This document shows, in pieces, positions 1 through 6,144 of a stretch of DNA of 6,810 bases. The translations under genes and the position numbers were made by a program. Source of the DNA: Firmicutes bacterium HGW-Firmicutes-10 (GTDB taxonomy: Bacteria; Bacillota_I; Bacilli_A; Erysipelotrichales; Erysipelotrichaceae); contig PHAF01000100.1 of assembly GCA_002841605.1 (NCBI GenBank), forward strand, positions 1 through 6,810, written 5' to 3'. Each line of letters opens with the position of its first letter. Position 1 is the first letter of the stretch. Below the pieces are notes generated by a model. The model was not told the origin of the DNA. It was given only the letters and a program-made list of their open reading frames with translations, and searched no databases.

Positions 1-256
1 ACATCTCTTTCTCAACATAAAAGAGCAACTCACCAAAAAAAAGATGAATGCTGTTGGGCAACAAGAAAGCTACGATATTGTTTTTTTGCAACGCCATGCT
101 ACGCGCGATCTCATTAGGAACATAGCCGACTTCCTTAATGATCTTTTCGACTTTTTCACGAGTTTTCTTTTTAACATACCCGGAGTTATTAATAACCCGC
201 GATACCGTGCCGATACCTACTCCAGCTTTTTTTGCAACTTCATTGATGTTTGACAT
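1..256 (-). CDS. LacI-family transcriptional regulator, N-terminal part (runs off the left edge)
   Basis: The first 85 codons of a LacI/GalR-family DNA-binding repressor are present; the rest lies beyond the left edge. The protein opens with MSNINEVAKKAGVGIGTVSR, the classic LacI helix-turn-helix (about residues 2-24), followed by VINNSGYVKKKTREKV and then VGYVPNEIARSM, the hinge-helix region (about 48-60). The sequence NNIVAFLLPN starts the first strand of the periplasmic-binding-protein-like effector domain. The ATG is at 254-256, with AAGG about 10 nt upstream. Such proteins usually sense a sugar or related metabolite and repress nearby transport or catabolic genes; the effector cannot be told from this fragment. 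It follows a TspO-like gene after 40 nt on the same strand, and has a promoter and a palindrome just upstream that could serve autoregulation. The family call is secure; the target genes are unknown. Confidence 0.93.
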   Translation of the reverse strand, partial: MSNINEVAKKAGVGIGTVSRVINNSGYVKKKTREKVEKIIKEVGYVPNEIARSMALQKNNIVAFLLPNSIHLFFGELLFYVEKEM

Positions 257-276
257 ATTTTCACAACCTTGTTCAC

Positions 277-282
277 ATTATA
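277..282 (-). promoter_or_regulatory. Extended -10 promoter for the LacI-family gene
   Basis: The minus strand reads TGTTATAAT, a perfect TATAAT preceded by the extended TGN motif, 20 nt before the ATG of the LacI-family gene. The -35 region is weak (TTTAAG at 300-305, 17-bp spacer), which the extended -10 could offset. It lies just after the TspO-like gene, so the regulator could be transcribed alone or by readthrough. Confidence 0.6.
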
Positions 283-293
283 ACAAATTTGTT
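282..293. promoter_or_regulatory. 12-bp perfect palindrome abutting the -10 box (candidate operator)
   Basis: AACAAATTTGTT is a perfect 12-bp palindrome that touches the -10 box and lies in the -35/-10 spacer of the LacI-family promoter. This position fits a repressor site, perhaps for autoregulation. LacI-family operators usually have a central CG pair, which is absent here, so the identity of the binding protein is uncertain. Confidence 0.4.
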
Positions 294-296
294 TCA

Positions 297-1070
297 TCAC
301 TTAAACAACTTCATACGGTTTTCTTTCTGAGTTAAAAGGAACATCAATATCATCATCAAAATCATTAGTCCCCCCGTTGTGAAAACGACAGCGGGATAAG
401 CATTGTCAAATCCGGGATTTGCGGAAATGTGTTTGCTCACGATACCACCGTAAGCCCAAATCAACACGAAACCGATGGCGAAACTATTCGTTTTGATGAC
501 GGTTGCGGAAACGATCAGCCAGGCGATAGCTAAGATTAACAACATCCATAGCACTTCAGCAATGCCGAAACCATTAAAACCGGCATCGACAAGCAAGGTC
601 GTAATATTAGCCACGGTCGCCACTAAAAGCCAACCCCCATATATTTCATAAGGCAGACGCTGCGAAATGCCGAACTGCCGGTTTTGAGCCGGGCTCAGTT
701 TAAACACGATTTTCAAAATGGAAACGAGTACGATGATAATCAGCACTGCCGTCAACGGGATCATCCGATAATGCCAGCCGAAGATCCATGCCGTATTGGC
801 AAGATTGGAAAGTATGAACCAACGGCTGATAAACTCAAATTCGGGATCCTTTTGAAAGAGCAAACGAACCACCGCAAATGCCAGAGCAAGGTAAATAACA
901 CCCCATATCGCAAAGGTATAACCTGCCGGAGCAAACAGATTGGGATAAGAATCTGATACTGCTCCCGTCGTGATACCGTTGATCGGCAAGATATTGGCCA
1001 AGGCATTGGCCCCAACCATCGTCACGAAAGTAAGCAATACAAAAAACTTGGTAAGTGCCTGATTTTTCAT
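297..1070 (-). CDS. TspO/MBR-related (tryptophan-rich sensory protein-like) membrane protein
   Basis: A 257-residue, very hydrophobic protein with about seven or eight membrane segments, beginning with a signal-anchor-like stretch (residues 8-28). The motif PNLFAPAGYTFAIWGVIY (43-60) and the later PYEIYGGWLLVATVANIT (140-157) resemble conserved segments of the TspO/MBR (translocator protein) family, where P-x-G-x-x-F-x-I-W-G-x-I-Y and PY-x-x-W-x-x-x-A-T-x-x-N patterns recur. Canonical TspO has about 155-165 residues and five helices. This protein is about 100 residues longer and belongs to the longer type often named tryptophan-rich sensory protein. TspO proteins bind porphyrins and other ligands, but the role of the long type is not established, so I give no gene symbol. 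AGGAGG (1078-1083) sits 7 nt before the ATG. It has its own promoter and follows the terminator of engB, so it is probably a separate unit, possibly shared with the downstream LacI-family gene. Confidence 0.8.
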   Translation of the reverse strand: MKNQALTKFFVLLTFVTMVGANALANILPINGITTGAVSDSYPNLFAPAGYTFAIWGVIYLALAFAVVRLLFQKDPEFEFISRWFILSNLANTAWIFGWHYRMIPLTAVLIIIVLVSILKIVFKLSPAQNRQFGISQRLPYEIYGGWLLVATVANITTLLVDAGFNGFGIAEVLWMLLILAIAWLIVSATVIKTNSFAIGFVLIWAYGGIVSKHISANPGFDNAYPAVVFTTGGLMILMMILMFLLTQKENRMKLFK

Positions 1071-1088
1071 AAGGAATCCTCCTTTTCA

Positions 1089-1109
1089 AAAGTGTAACAT
1101 TATCACTTT
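1089..1109. promoter_or_regulatory. Inverted repeat overlapping the -10 region (candidate operator)
   Basis: AAAGTG (1089-1094) and CACTTT (1104-1109) form perfect 6-bp arms separated by 9 nt. One arm covers the -10 box and the other lies in the promoter spacer. The spacing fits a dimeric regulator bound across the promoter, but no known regulator motif is recognised. Confidence 0.4.
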
Positions 1110-1118
1110 GAATGTCAA
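1091..1118 (-). promoter_or_regulatory. Sigma-A promoter for the TspO-like gene
   Basis: A perfect -35 box TTGACA (minus strand, 1113-1118) is followed after 16 bp by TACACT (1091-1096), a 4/6 match to TATAAT. AGGAGG and the ATG of the TspO-like gene follow within 30 nt. The promoter lies directly after the engB terminator, which supports a new transcription unit here. Confidence 0.6.
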
Positions 1119-1130
1119 ACTGTTTTGCAT

Positions 1131-1159
1131 AAAAAAGCGTCAGGACGATACCCAACGCT
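1131..1159 (-). terminator. Rho-independent terminator after engB
   Basis: On the minus strand AGCGTTGGG (1151-1159) pairs with CCTGACGCT (1136-1144) around a 6-nt loop, giving nine pairs of which two are G-U, followed by a run of T (1131-1136). The engB stop codon TGA (1140-1142) lies within the 3' arm, so the hairpin overlaps the last codons of the gene. The two wobble pairs form only in minus-strand RNA, which matches the direction of engB. Confidence 0.75.
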
Positions 1160-1721
1160 CAATTAATTCTCTGATTTCTTCAATTCCTTCTTTACTGACT
1201 GCCGAGAAACTCAGCACCAGCGAAGAAGATTCTTCTTTTAACGCTTTGATTTGCTTTGCCTTCATCTGCGCCCCGACTTTATCGGTCTTGGTCACGATGA
1301 TGGCATACGGCAATTTCGATTCCTTCGCAAAACCGATCATCAGCTTGTCATCCTCGCATAAACCGCGACGAATGTCCACGACCAATAATACCGCTTTGCA
1401 TTGTTTTCGCATCGTAAAATACGAATCCATCAAAATACCATAGTTGATCTGCTCCTGCATCGAACGATTGGCAAAACCATAGCCCGGTGCATCCACAAGC
1501 ATCAACTGTTCAGTTATCTGATAGAAATTGAGCATGCGCGTCTTGCCGGGCGTTTGCCCGACATACGCAAGATTTTTTCGATTGACCAATCCGTTGATCA
1601 GACTGCTCTTACCAACATTGCTCTTGCCGGCCATGACGATTTCCGCCATTTGTGTTGCCGGGAAAGAAGCATTGGTCGGAGCACTGACCACTAATCGGGC
1701 TAAACCGGTTTCCCAGTTCAT
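1140..1721 (-). CDS. engB: Ribosome biogenesis GTP-binding protein EngB/YsxC
   Basis: A 193-residue TRAFAC-class GTPase of the EngB/YihA/YsxC family, which binds the large ribosomal subunit and is needed for late 50S assembly; it is essential in several Bacillota. All G motifs are visible: G1 GKSNVGKS (32-39), the switch-I segment QTPGKT (56-61) with its threonine, G3 DAPG (77-80), G4 TKTD (144-147) and G5 SA (173-174). GYGFA follows G3, as is typical of EngB. Length is normal for the family. The ATG (1719-1721) overlaps the lon TGA as ATGA, and the AAGG just before it is too close to be a good Shine-Dalgarno site, so translation is probably coupled to lon. A lon-ysxC pair is conserved in Bacillus and relatives. 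The gene ends in a terminator, closing the transcription unit. Confidence 0.97.
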   Translation of the reverse strand: MNWETGLARLVVSAPTNASFPATQMAEIVMAGKSNVGKSSLINGLVNRKNLAYVGQTPGKTRMLNFYQITEQLMLVDAPGYGFANRSMQEQINYGILMDSYFTMRKQCKAVLLVVDIRRGLCEDDKLMIGFAKESKLPYAIIVTKTDKVGAQMKAKQIKALKEESSSLVLSFSAVSKEGIEEIRELIERWVSS

Positions 1722-4039
1722 ACCTTAACCAAGGCTGCATTGAGCACTTGTTCCATATTTTCGACCGGGATGAAGGTGATCGTCTTTTTAACGGATTCAG
1801 GGATATCATCCATGTCTTTCATGTTTTGCTTCGGAATGACCACATTGTGAATACCGACGCGATGCGCCGCCAATGATTTTTCTTTTAAACCGCCGATCGG
1901 CAACACGTTTCCGCGCAGCGTCACTTCACCGGTCATAGCCAAATCACTGTAAACCTCACGATGAGTCAAGGCAGATACGATTGCCGTCGTCAACGTCACA
2001 CCGGCACTCGGGCCATCTTTTGGTACCGCACCTTCCGGTACGTGAATGTGAATATCATGGGTTTCAAAGAATTTCGGATCGATTTCCAATGCTTTCGCAT
2101 GGGACTTCACATATCCGGTCGCGATTTCCGCCGATTCCTTCATGACCTCACCCAATTGTCCGGTCAAAATCAAACGCCCCTTGCCTTCAAAGAAGGTAAC
2201 TTCCACAGGCAGCACATCGCCGCCAAAAGAAGTATAGGCCAATCCGGTGACGACACCGATCTGGTTCTGCGTTTCCTTTTTACCAAACTCAAAGATTTCC
2301 TTGCCCAGCCACTCGTTGATGAGCTGATTGGAGATGGTAATACTCTTCTTGTTATCTTTTAACACCGCCAAAACGCTCTTACGGCAAAGCGATGCGATCA
2401 TGCGTTCCAACTGACGGACCCCGGCTTCGCGGGTATAGTGACGAATCATGTACAACAATTCTTCATCACCGATTTTAAACTGCTTCGCCTTCAAACCATT
2501 GGTATCCAATTGCTTTTTAACCAAGTGATTTTTAGCGATGTTCATTTTTTCATCTTCGGTATACGAGGACAAGTTAATGATTTCCAGACGGTCACGCAAT
2601 GCCGGCGGGACATTTTCCAAATAGTTTGCCGTTGCGATAAACATGACATTGGACAAATCATACGCTTCTTCCAGGTAGTGATCGGAGAACAGTTTGTTTT
2701 GTTCCGGATCCAAAACTTCCAACATGGCTGAGGAAGGATCGCCCTTGTAATCTGCTGACATCTTATCGATTTCATCGATTAAGAACACCGGATTGACGAC
2801 GCCGGCCTTTTTCATCCCTTGAATGATACGACCCGGCATCGAACCTAAATAAGTACGACGGTGACCGCGGATTTCAGCTTCATCCCTGACTCCGCCCAAA
2901 GACGCTTTGATAAACTTGCGTCCAAGCGCTGAGGCAATGGATTTGGCCAACGAAGTCTTACCGACTCCCGGAGGGCCAACCAGACAAAGAATCGGGGCAC
3001 TCAAAGACTTCGTCATCAGTTTCACTGCCAAATACTCCATGATGCGGTCCTTGACTTTATCCAAACCGTAATGATCGCCATCCAAAACAGCACGTACGGC
3101 TTTTAAATCCTCATTATCATCAGTCATCTGCCACCAAGGCGTTTTTAACAGCCAGTCCAAATAAGTGCGGATGACTCCGGACTCCCCGGATGCCTGCGGC
3201 AACATTTCATAGCGCGCCAACTCTTCCAAAGCTTTTTGCTTAATGTTCTCCGGATATGGATTCTCCTCGATCATCTTACGCAAATCATCGGTATCATCAT
3301 CGCGTGGTGCTACATCCCCAAGTTCTTCCTTGATGGCACGCAGTTTTTCACGCAAATAATATTCCCGTTGATTGTCTTCGATGCGTTCTTTCACTTTTTC
3401 ATTGATGTCCTGCTCGATGGTCGACAATTGCTTTTCGGTTTGTAATTCTTGTATGATCAAAATCAACCGTTCATTGACGTTGACTTTTTCTAACAACATT
3501 TGTTTCTTCTCGACCGGCAACGGGAAAAACTGTGCAAACTGATCCGCCAACTGTGGAGCCGAAACTCCTTTGGTCAGTTGATTGATCATCTCGGTCGGGA
3601 AATTGGCATTGGTGGTTGCCACTTGTTCCAATTCTTTGGCGATTCTGCGAATCAACGCCATTTCTTCCATCGGATCCCCGGTGATATCATCAATGGGCAT
3701 TACCGTCGCAAAAAACATGCGATCATCTTCGCTCATCCGTACAAGTTTAGCCCGTTGCAATCCGGTAAAGGTCACACGCATAAAACCTTCTTTGCGCTTG
3801 ATCGTCTTGACCCGGCACAACGTACCAAACGTATACAAATCATTCTCATGGGGTTCATCGACTAAAATGTCGCGTTGACTGACTAACCAGACATGGCCGT
3901 TAAAATAGGTGTTAGCTTCTTCCACCGCGTTGACACTTTTGTCACGCCCGACCTCGATCATAATATCTTGGTTGGGGAATACGACAATGCCTCTTGTACA
4001 TATTACAGGGACACTGACTTCGATTTTTTCATTTTCCAT
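1718..4039 (-). CDS. lon: ATP-dependent endopeptidase Lon (LonA type)
   Basis: A 773-residue, full-length LonA protease, a cytosolic hexamer that unfolds and degrades misfolded and some regulatory proteins. Domain order is an N-terminal substrate-binding LON domain (about 8-200), a helical linker (about 200-300), the AAA+ module and the protease domain (about 590-773). Visible motifs are Walker A GPPGVGKT (355-362), Walker B FLIDEID (419-425), sensor-1 TAN (470-472), the arginine-finger region LRDRLE (481-486), and sensor-2 GVRQLER with R542. The catalytic serine is S678 in KDGPSAG, and the catalytic lysine is K721 in GGLKEKS, 43 residues later, as in the E. coli enzyme. AGGAGG (4046-4051) lies 6 nt before the ATG. 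No catalytic residue is missing. A terminator stands between tig and lon and no promoter fits in the 38-nt gap, so expression depends on readthrough or on a promoter inside tig. It overlaps engB by 4 nt. Confidence 0.98.
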   Translation of the reverse strand: MENEKIEVSVPVICTRGIVVFPNQDIMIEVGRDKSVNAVEEANTYFNGHVWLVSQRDILVDEPHENDLYTFGTLCRVKTIKRKEGFMRVTFTGLQRAKLVRMSEDDRMFFATVMPIDDITGDPMEEMALIRRIAKELEQVATTNANFPTEMINQLTKGVSAPQLADQFAQFFPLPVEKKQMLLEKVNVNERLILIIQELQTEKQLSTIEQDINEKVKERIEDNQREYYLREKLRAIKEELGDVAPRDDDTDDLRKMIEENPYPENIKQKALEELARYEMLPQASGESGVIRTYLDWLLKTPWWQMTDDNEDLKAVRAVLDGDHYGLDKVKDRIMEYLAVKLMTKSLSAPILCLVGPPGVGKTSLAKSIASALGRKFIKASLGGVRDEAEIRGHRRTYLGSMPGRIIQGMKKAGVVNPVFLIDEIDKMSADYKGDPSSAMLEVLDPEQNKLFSDHYLEEAYDLSNVMFIATANYLENVPPALRDRLEIINLSSYTEDEKMNIAKNHLVKKQLDTNGLKAKQFKIGDEELLYMIRHYTREAGVRQLERMIASLCRKSVLAVLKDNKKSITISNQLINEWLGKEIFEFGKKETQNQIGVVTGLAYTSFGGDVLPVEVTFFEGKGRLILTGQLGEVMKESAEIATGYVKSHAKALEIDPKFFETHDIHIHVPEGAVPKDGPSAGVTLTTAIVSALTHREVYSDLAMTGEVTLRGNVLPIGGLKEKSLAAHRVGIHNVVIPKQNMKDMDDIPESVKKTITFIPVENMEQVLNAALVKV

Positions 4040-4058
4040 AACGACCCTCCTTTGTGGT

Positions 4059-4079
4059 AAAAAAGACGCAAAGCGTCTT
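4059..4079 (-). terminator. Intra-operon rho-independent terminator between tig and lon
   Basis: On the minus strand AAGACGC (4073-4079) and GCGTCTT (4063-4069) form a perfect 7-bp stem with a 3-nt TTT loop, followed by six T (4059-4064, two of them paired in the stem). The hairpin starts at the last base of the tig stop codon (TAA, 4078-4080). The T-tract ends 5 nt before the lon Shine-Dalgarno region (4045-4053), so the terminator occupies nearly the whole tig-lon gap. Confidence 0.85.
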
Positions 4080-5355
4080 AGTTGTTTGCGGATTCTTTGA
4101 TGAAGTCAAACGCTTTTTTCAAGCGCAAATCGTAAGAAATCTGTTGAGGCTGAATGTATTGTTTCACTTGGCTGACTTCCATGTTGTAAGCAGCTGCGAT
4201 CGAAGCAAACTCTTGATCAACTTCTTCTTCCGTTGCATTCAAACCTTCGCTTTTCGCGATGGCACTTAATACCAGGCGTACCTTGACTTTGCCCTCGGCA
4301 TCACGGCCGATTTGCTCTTTCAAGAACTCTTGGGTTTGACCGGTGATTTGTGAATACATGTCGATGTTGAAACCTTGCTGTTCCAAGCGGCGTTTGAAAT
4401 CTTCAAACATCGCTTCCGTTTCTTCTTCGATCATGACTGCCGGAATTTCAACAGAGGCTGCTTCAACGACTTTGCCCAACAATTCGTTGTCATAAGCATC
4501 CGAAGCACTCTTTTCCTTCTCACCGTAAATATCCAAACGCAGTTTTTCAACCAGCTGTTCAAATGTTTCAATACCCGGGGCATTGACATCTTTTGCGAAA
4601 TCATCATTCAACTCAGGTACCTGACGCACCTTGACTTCATTAACTTTTACTTTAAAAATGACCGGGGCACCTGCTAAATTAGCAGCACCGTAATCCTCTG
4701 GGAAGGTAACGGAAATTTCTTTTTCTTCGTTAACTGCCATGCTTACGACTTGCTCTTCAAATCCCGGGATAAAACTATTGGAGCCAATGACTAACGGATG
4801 GTTTTCACCTTTACCGCCTTCAAACGCTACGCCATCCTTGAATCCTTCAAAGTCGATGACTGCGGTATCGCCCATAGCGACCACACCATCTTCCTTAACG
4901 ACCAATTCAGCAAAATCTTCACGCATTTTTTCCAAACGCGCATCGATGTCGGCTTGTTCAACGGCAACATCGCCCTTCGCGATCGTCAACCCTTTATATT
5001 CACCCAAGGTAACTTCCGGAGCGACGGTAACATCAAATACCAATGTTACTTCCGCTTCGCTCAAACCTTCAACATCCAGTTGCGGTGTTGCGATCGGATT
5101 GAGTTCGTGCTCTTTTAAGCCAAACAAATAAGCCTCATTGGCTACGTTTTCAACAGCTTCCATTAAAATTGATGATTCTTTCAATTGCTTGCGAATCAAC
5201 GACTTCGGAGCCTGACCCTTACGGAAACCCGGTAGCTCGACATTTTGAGCCAATTTGTTAAAAGCCTTTTCTTGAGCCGAAGTCCAAACATCGCCACTTA
5301 CCGTTACTTTCAGGACGCCTGTGGACCGCTCACCTAAATTCCAAGTTGTTTTCAT
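4078..5355 (-). CDS. tig: Trigger factor (ribosome-associated chaperone and peptidyl-prolyl isomerase)
   Basis: A 425-residue trigger factor, the chaperone that docks near the ribosomal exit tunnel and shields emerging chains. The N-terminal ribosome-binding domain (about 1-115) carries the signature GFRKGQAP (43-50). An FKBP-type isomerase domain follows (about 155-245; GDTAVIDFEGFKDG and IPGFEEQV are typical). The C-terminal helical chaperone arms span about 250-425. Length is normal. I chose the ATG at 5353-5355 because GGAGG (5362-5366) precedes it by 6 nt and MKTTWNLGE is a usual tig start. A TTG 39 nt further upstream is in frame but lies upstream of the -10 box, so it cannot be in the mRNA made from the promoter seen here. 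The promoter is overlapped by a CIRCE element, implying HrcA control. A terminator follows the stop codon immediately. Confidence 0.97.
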   Translation of the reverse strand: MKTTWNLGERSTGVLKVTVSGDVWTSAQEKAFNKLAQNVELPGFRKGQAPKSLIRKQLKESSILMEAVENVANEAYLFGLKEHELNPIATPQLDVEGLSEAEVTLVFDVTVAPEVTLGEYKGLTIAKGDVAVEQADIDARLEKMREDFAELVVKEDGVVAMGDTAVIDFEGFKDGVAFEGGKGENHPLVIGSNSFIPGFEEQVVSMAVNEEKEISVTFPEDYGAANLAGAPVIFKVKVNEVKVRQVPELNDDFAKDVNAPGIETFEQLVEKLRLDIYGEKEKSASDAYDNELLGKVVEAASVEIPAVMIEEETEAMFEDFKRRLEQQGFNIDMYSQITGQTQEFLKEQIGRDAEGKVKVRLVLSAIAKSEGLNATEEEVDQEFASIAAAYNMEVSQVKQYIQPQQISYDLRLKKAFDFIKESANN

Positions 5356-5382
5356 TGATATCCTCCAATATTTTGCATGTAC

Positions 5383-5410
5383 ATTATAACACAACTGTTA
5401 GCACTGTCAA
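5383..5410 (-). promoter_or_regulatory. Strong sigma-A promoter for tig
   Basis: The minus strand has a perfect -35 TTGACA (5405-5410), a 16-bp spacer and a perfect TATAAT (5383-5388) preceded by the TGN extension. The start point should fall near 5376-5378, giving a leader of about 20 nt before the tig ATG. The -35 box overlaps the CIRCE operator, spanning its central spacer and the first base or two of its downstream arm. Confidence 0.85.
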
Positions 5411-5424
5411 CTAAAGAGTGCTAA
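5398..5424. promoter_or_regulatory. CIRCE operator (HrcA-binding site) upstream of tig
   Basis: On the minus strand TTAGCACTC, a 9-nt spacer, then CAGTGCTAA. The CIRCE consensus is TTAGCACTC-N9-GAGTGCTAA, so 17 of 18 arm positions match, with the exact 9-nt spacing. The only deviation is the innermost base of the downstream arm. It overlaps the -35 box of the tig promoter, as expected for a repressor site. The upstream arm lies in the last codons (about FST) of the preceding gene. HrcA binds CIRCE and represses chaperone genes until heat stress titrates the GroE system; that is known for groE and dnaK operons and inferred here. Confidence 0.9.
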
Positions 5425-6133
5425 ACTCCGGCAGGCCGGAAATCTCAAAAAGTTGTGGCTCTTCTATTTTAAATTTAATCACGGCTTTTCGCCACTCATT
5501 TACATCGTTTAACGCCATATATACAAATTTTAACACGGAACCAGCCAAAATCGCGCCTTCTTCCTCACTGAAACTCATCGGTAAAGCCAGTGTCGCTTCC
5601 CCATCGAGCACATCCACACACATTTTCAGTAGAGACGGATTGTCATTTTCCAACCAGTCCCTCAACAGATGATGTGCTGCAACATAGCCGTCACTCTCCC
5701 AAGGCAAAGGCAGATACATGGGGATAAATTCCATGCGTTGGCCGTCTCTGTTTAAAACAAAGGTATCTGTCAGTTGTTGTTCAATACAAATTTGAATGAG
5801 CAGACTGCTGATCAGCGGATGCAAGGAAGCATCAAACATTTCCTGAATTTCTGTGTTAAGCATACGCAGATTGCTTTTGCGAAGCTGATCGAGCGCCGCA
5901 AGCGATCCCAAATCACTTTTCTTAATGCTTGCAACAATTTCATCGAATGAAGGCGTTTTTCTGACTTGCTCTTTTCTTAAAGATTTCGCTAACTCACGCA
6001 AACGATCTTCATCGGCCATCGGAATATACGGCATCGAAAGCTCTTCATTAACCAGTTTCAAAACTTCATCTGTTTTTTCTTCTTTCATCAACTCATCGAT
6101 TTTCAGCCAAAACTGCGAATAATAATCCGCCAT
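5411..6133 (-). CDS. Conserved hypothetical helical protein upstream of tig (DUF3196-like)
   Basis: A 240-residue soluble, acidic and mostly helical protein with no signal peptide or membrane segment. I cannot assign a function. The start, with YYSQFWLKIDELMKEEKTDEVLKLVNEELSMPYIP (residues 4-38), resembles uncharacterised DUF3196-type proteins of Bacillota and Mollicutes; this is from memory and not certain. The helix pairs of the N-terminal third suggest a TPR-like fold, and in B. subtilis a TPR protein (YsoA) also precedes tig, so the neighbourhood may be analogous. The middle (about 105-160) has a more hydrophobic region ending in FIPMYLPLPWESDGYVAAHHLL. The Shine-Dalgarno AGGAGGTGA (6138-6146) is ideal and lies 7 nt (core) before the ATG. 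It follows the transporter remnant by 11 nt and has no terminator before tig; its last codons and TAG form part of the CIRCE element. Confidence 0.8.
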   Translation of the reverse strand: MADYYSQFWLKIDELMKEEKTDEVLKLVNEELSMPYIPMADEDRLRELAKSLRKEQVRKTPSFDEIVASIKKSDLGSLAALDQLRKSNLRMLNTEIQEMFDASLHPLISSLLIQICIEQQLTDTFVLNRDGQRMEFIPMYLPLPWESDGYVAAHHLLRDWLENDNPSLLKMCVDVLDGEATLALPMSFSEEEGAILAGSVLKFVYMALNDVNEWRKAVIKFKIEEPQLFEISGLPEFSTL

Positions 6134-6144
6134 ACCTTCACCTC

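Noticed and set aside
1961..2362. Plus-strand open frame of 133 codons inside lon
   Set aside because: It is antisense to the conserved Lon protease domain, shows no family motif and has no promoter or ribosome-binding site; it is a shadow frame.
3500..3865. Plus-strand open frame of 121 codons inside lon
   Set aside because: It is antisense to the Lon N-terminal domain and its composition reflects the reverse of the real gene; no supporting signals.
4081..4200. Search for a lon promoter in the 3' end of tig
   Set aside because: A TTGACT occurs near 4107-4112 on the minus strand but no acceptable -10 lies 16-19 bp downstream; I also found no CtsR-type box.
5356..5394. Upstream TTG start that would add 13 residues to trigger factor
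   Set aside because: It lies upstream of the tig -10 box (5383-5388), so it is not in the mRNA from that promoter, and it has no ribosome-binding site; the ATG at 5353-5355 has GGAGG and the family-typical N-terminus.
5398..5424. CIRCE inverted repeat as a terminator for the upstream gene
   Set aside because: The repeat can form a stem but no T-run follows it; its sequence matches the HrcA operator and it overlaps the -35 box.
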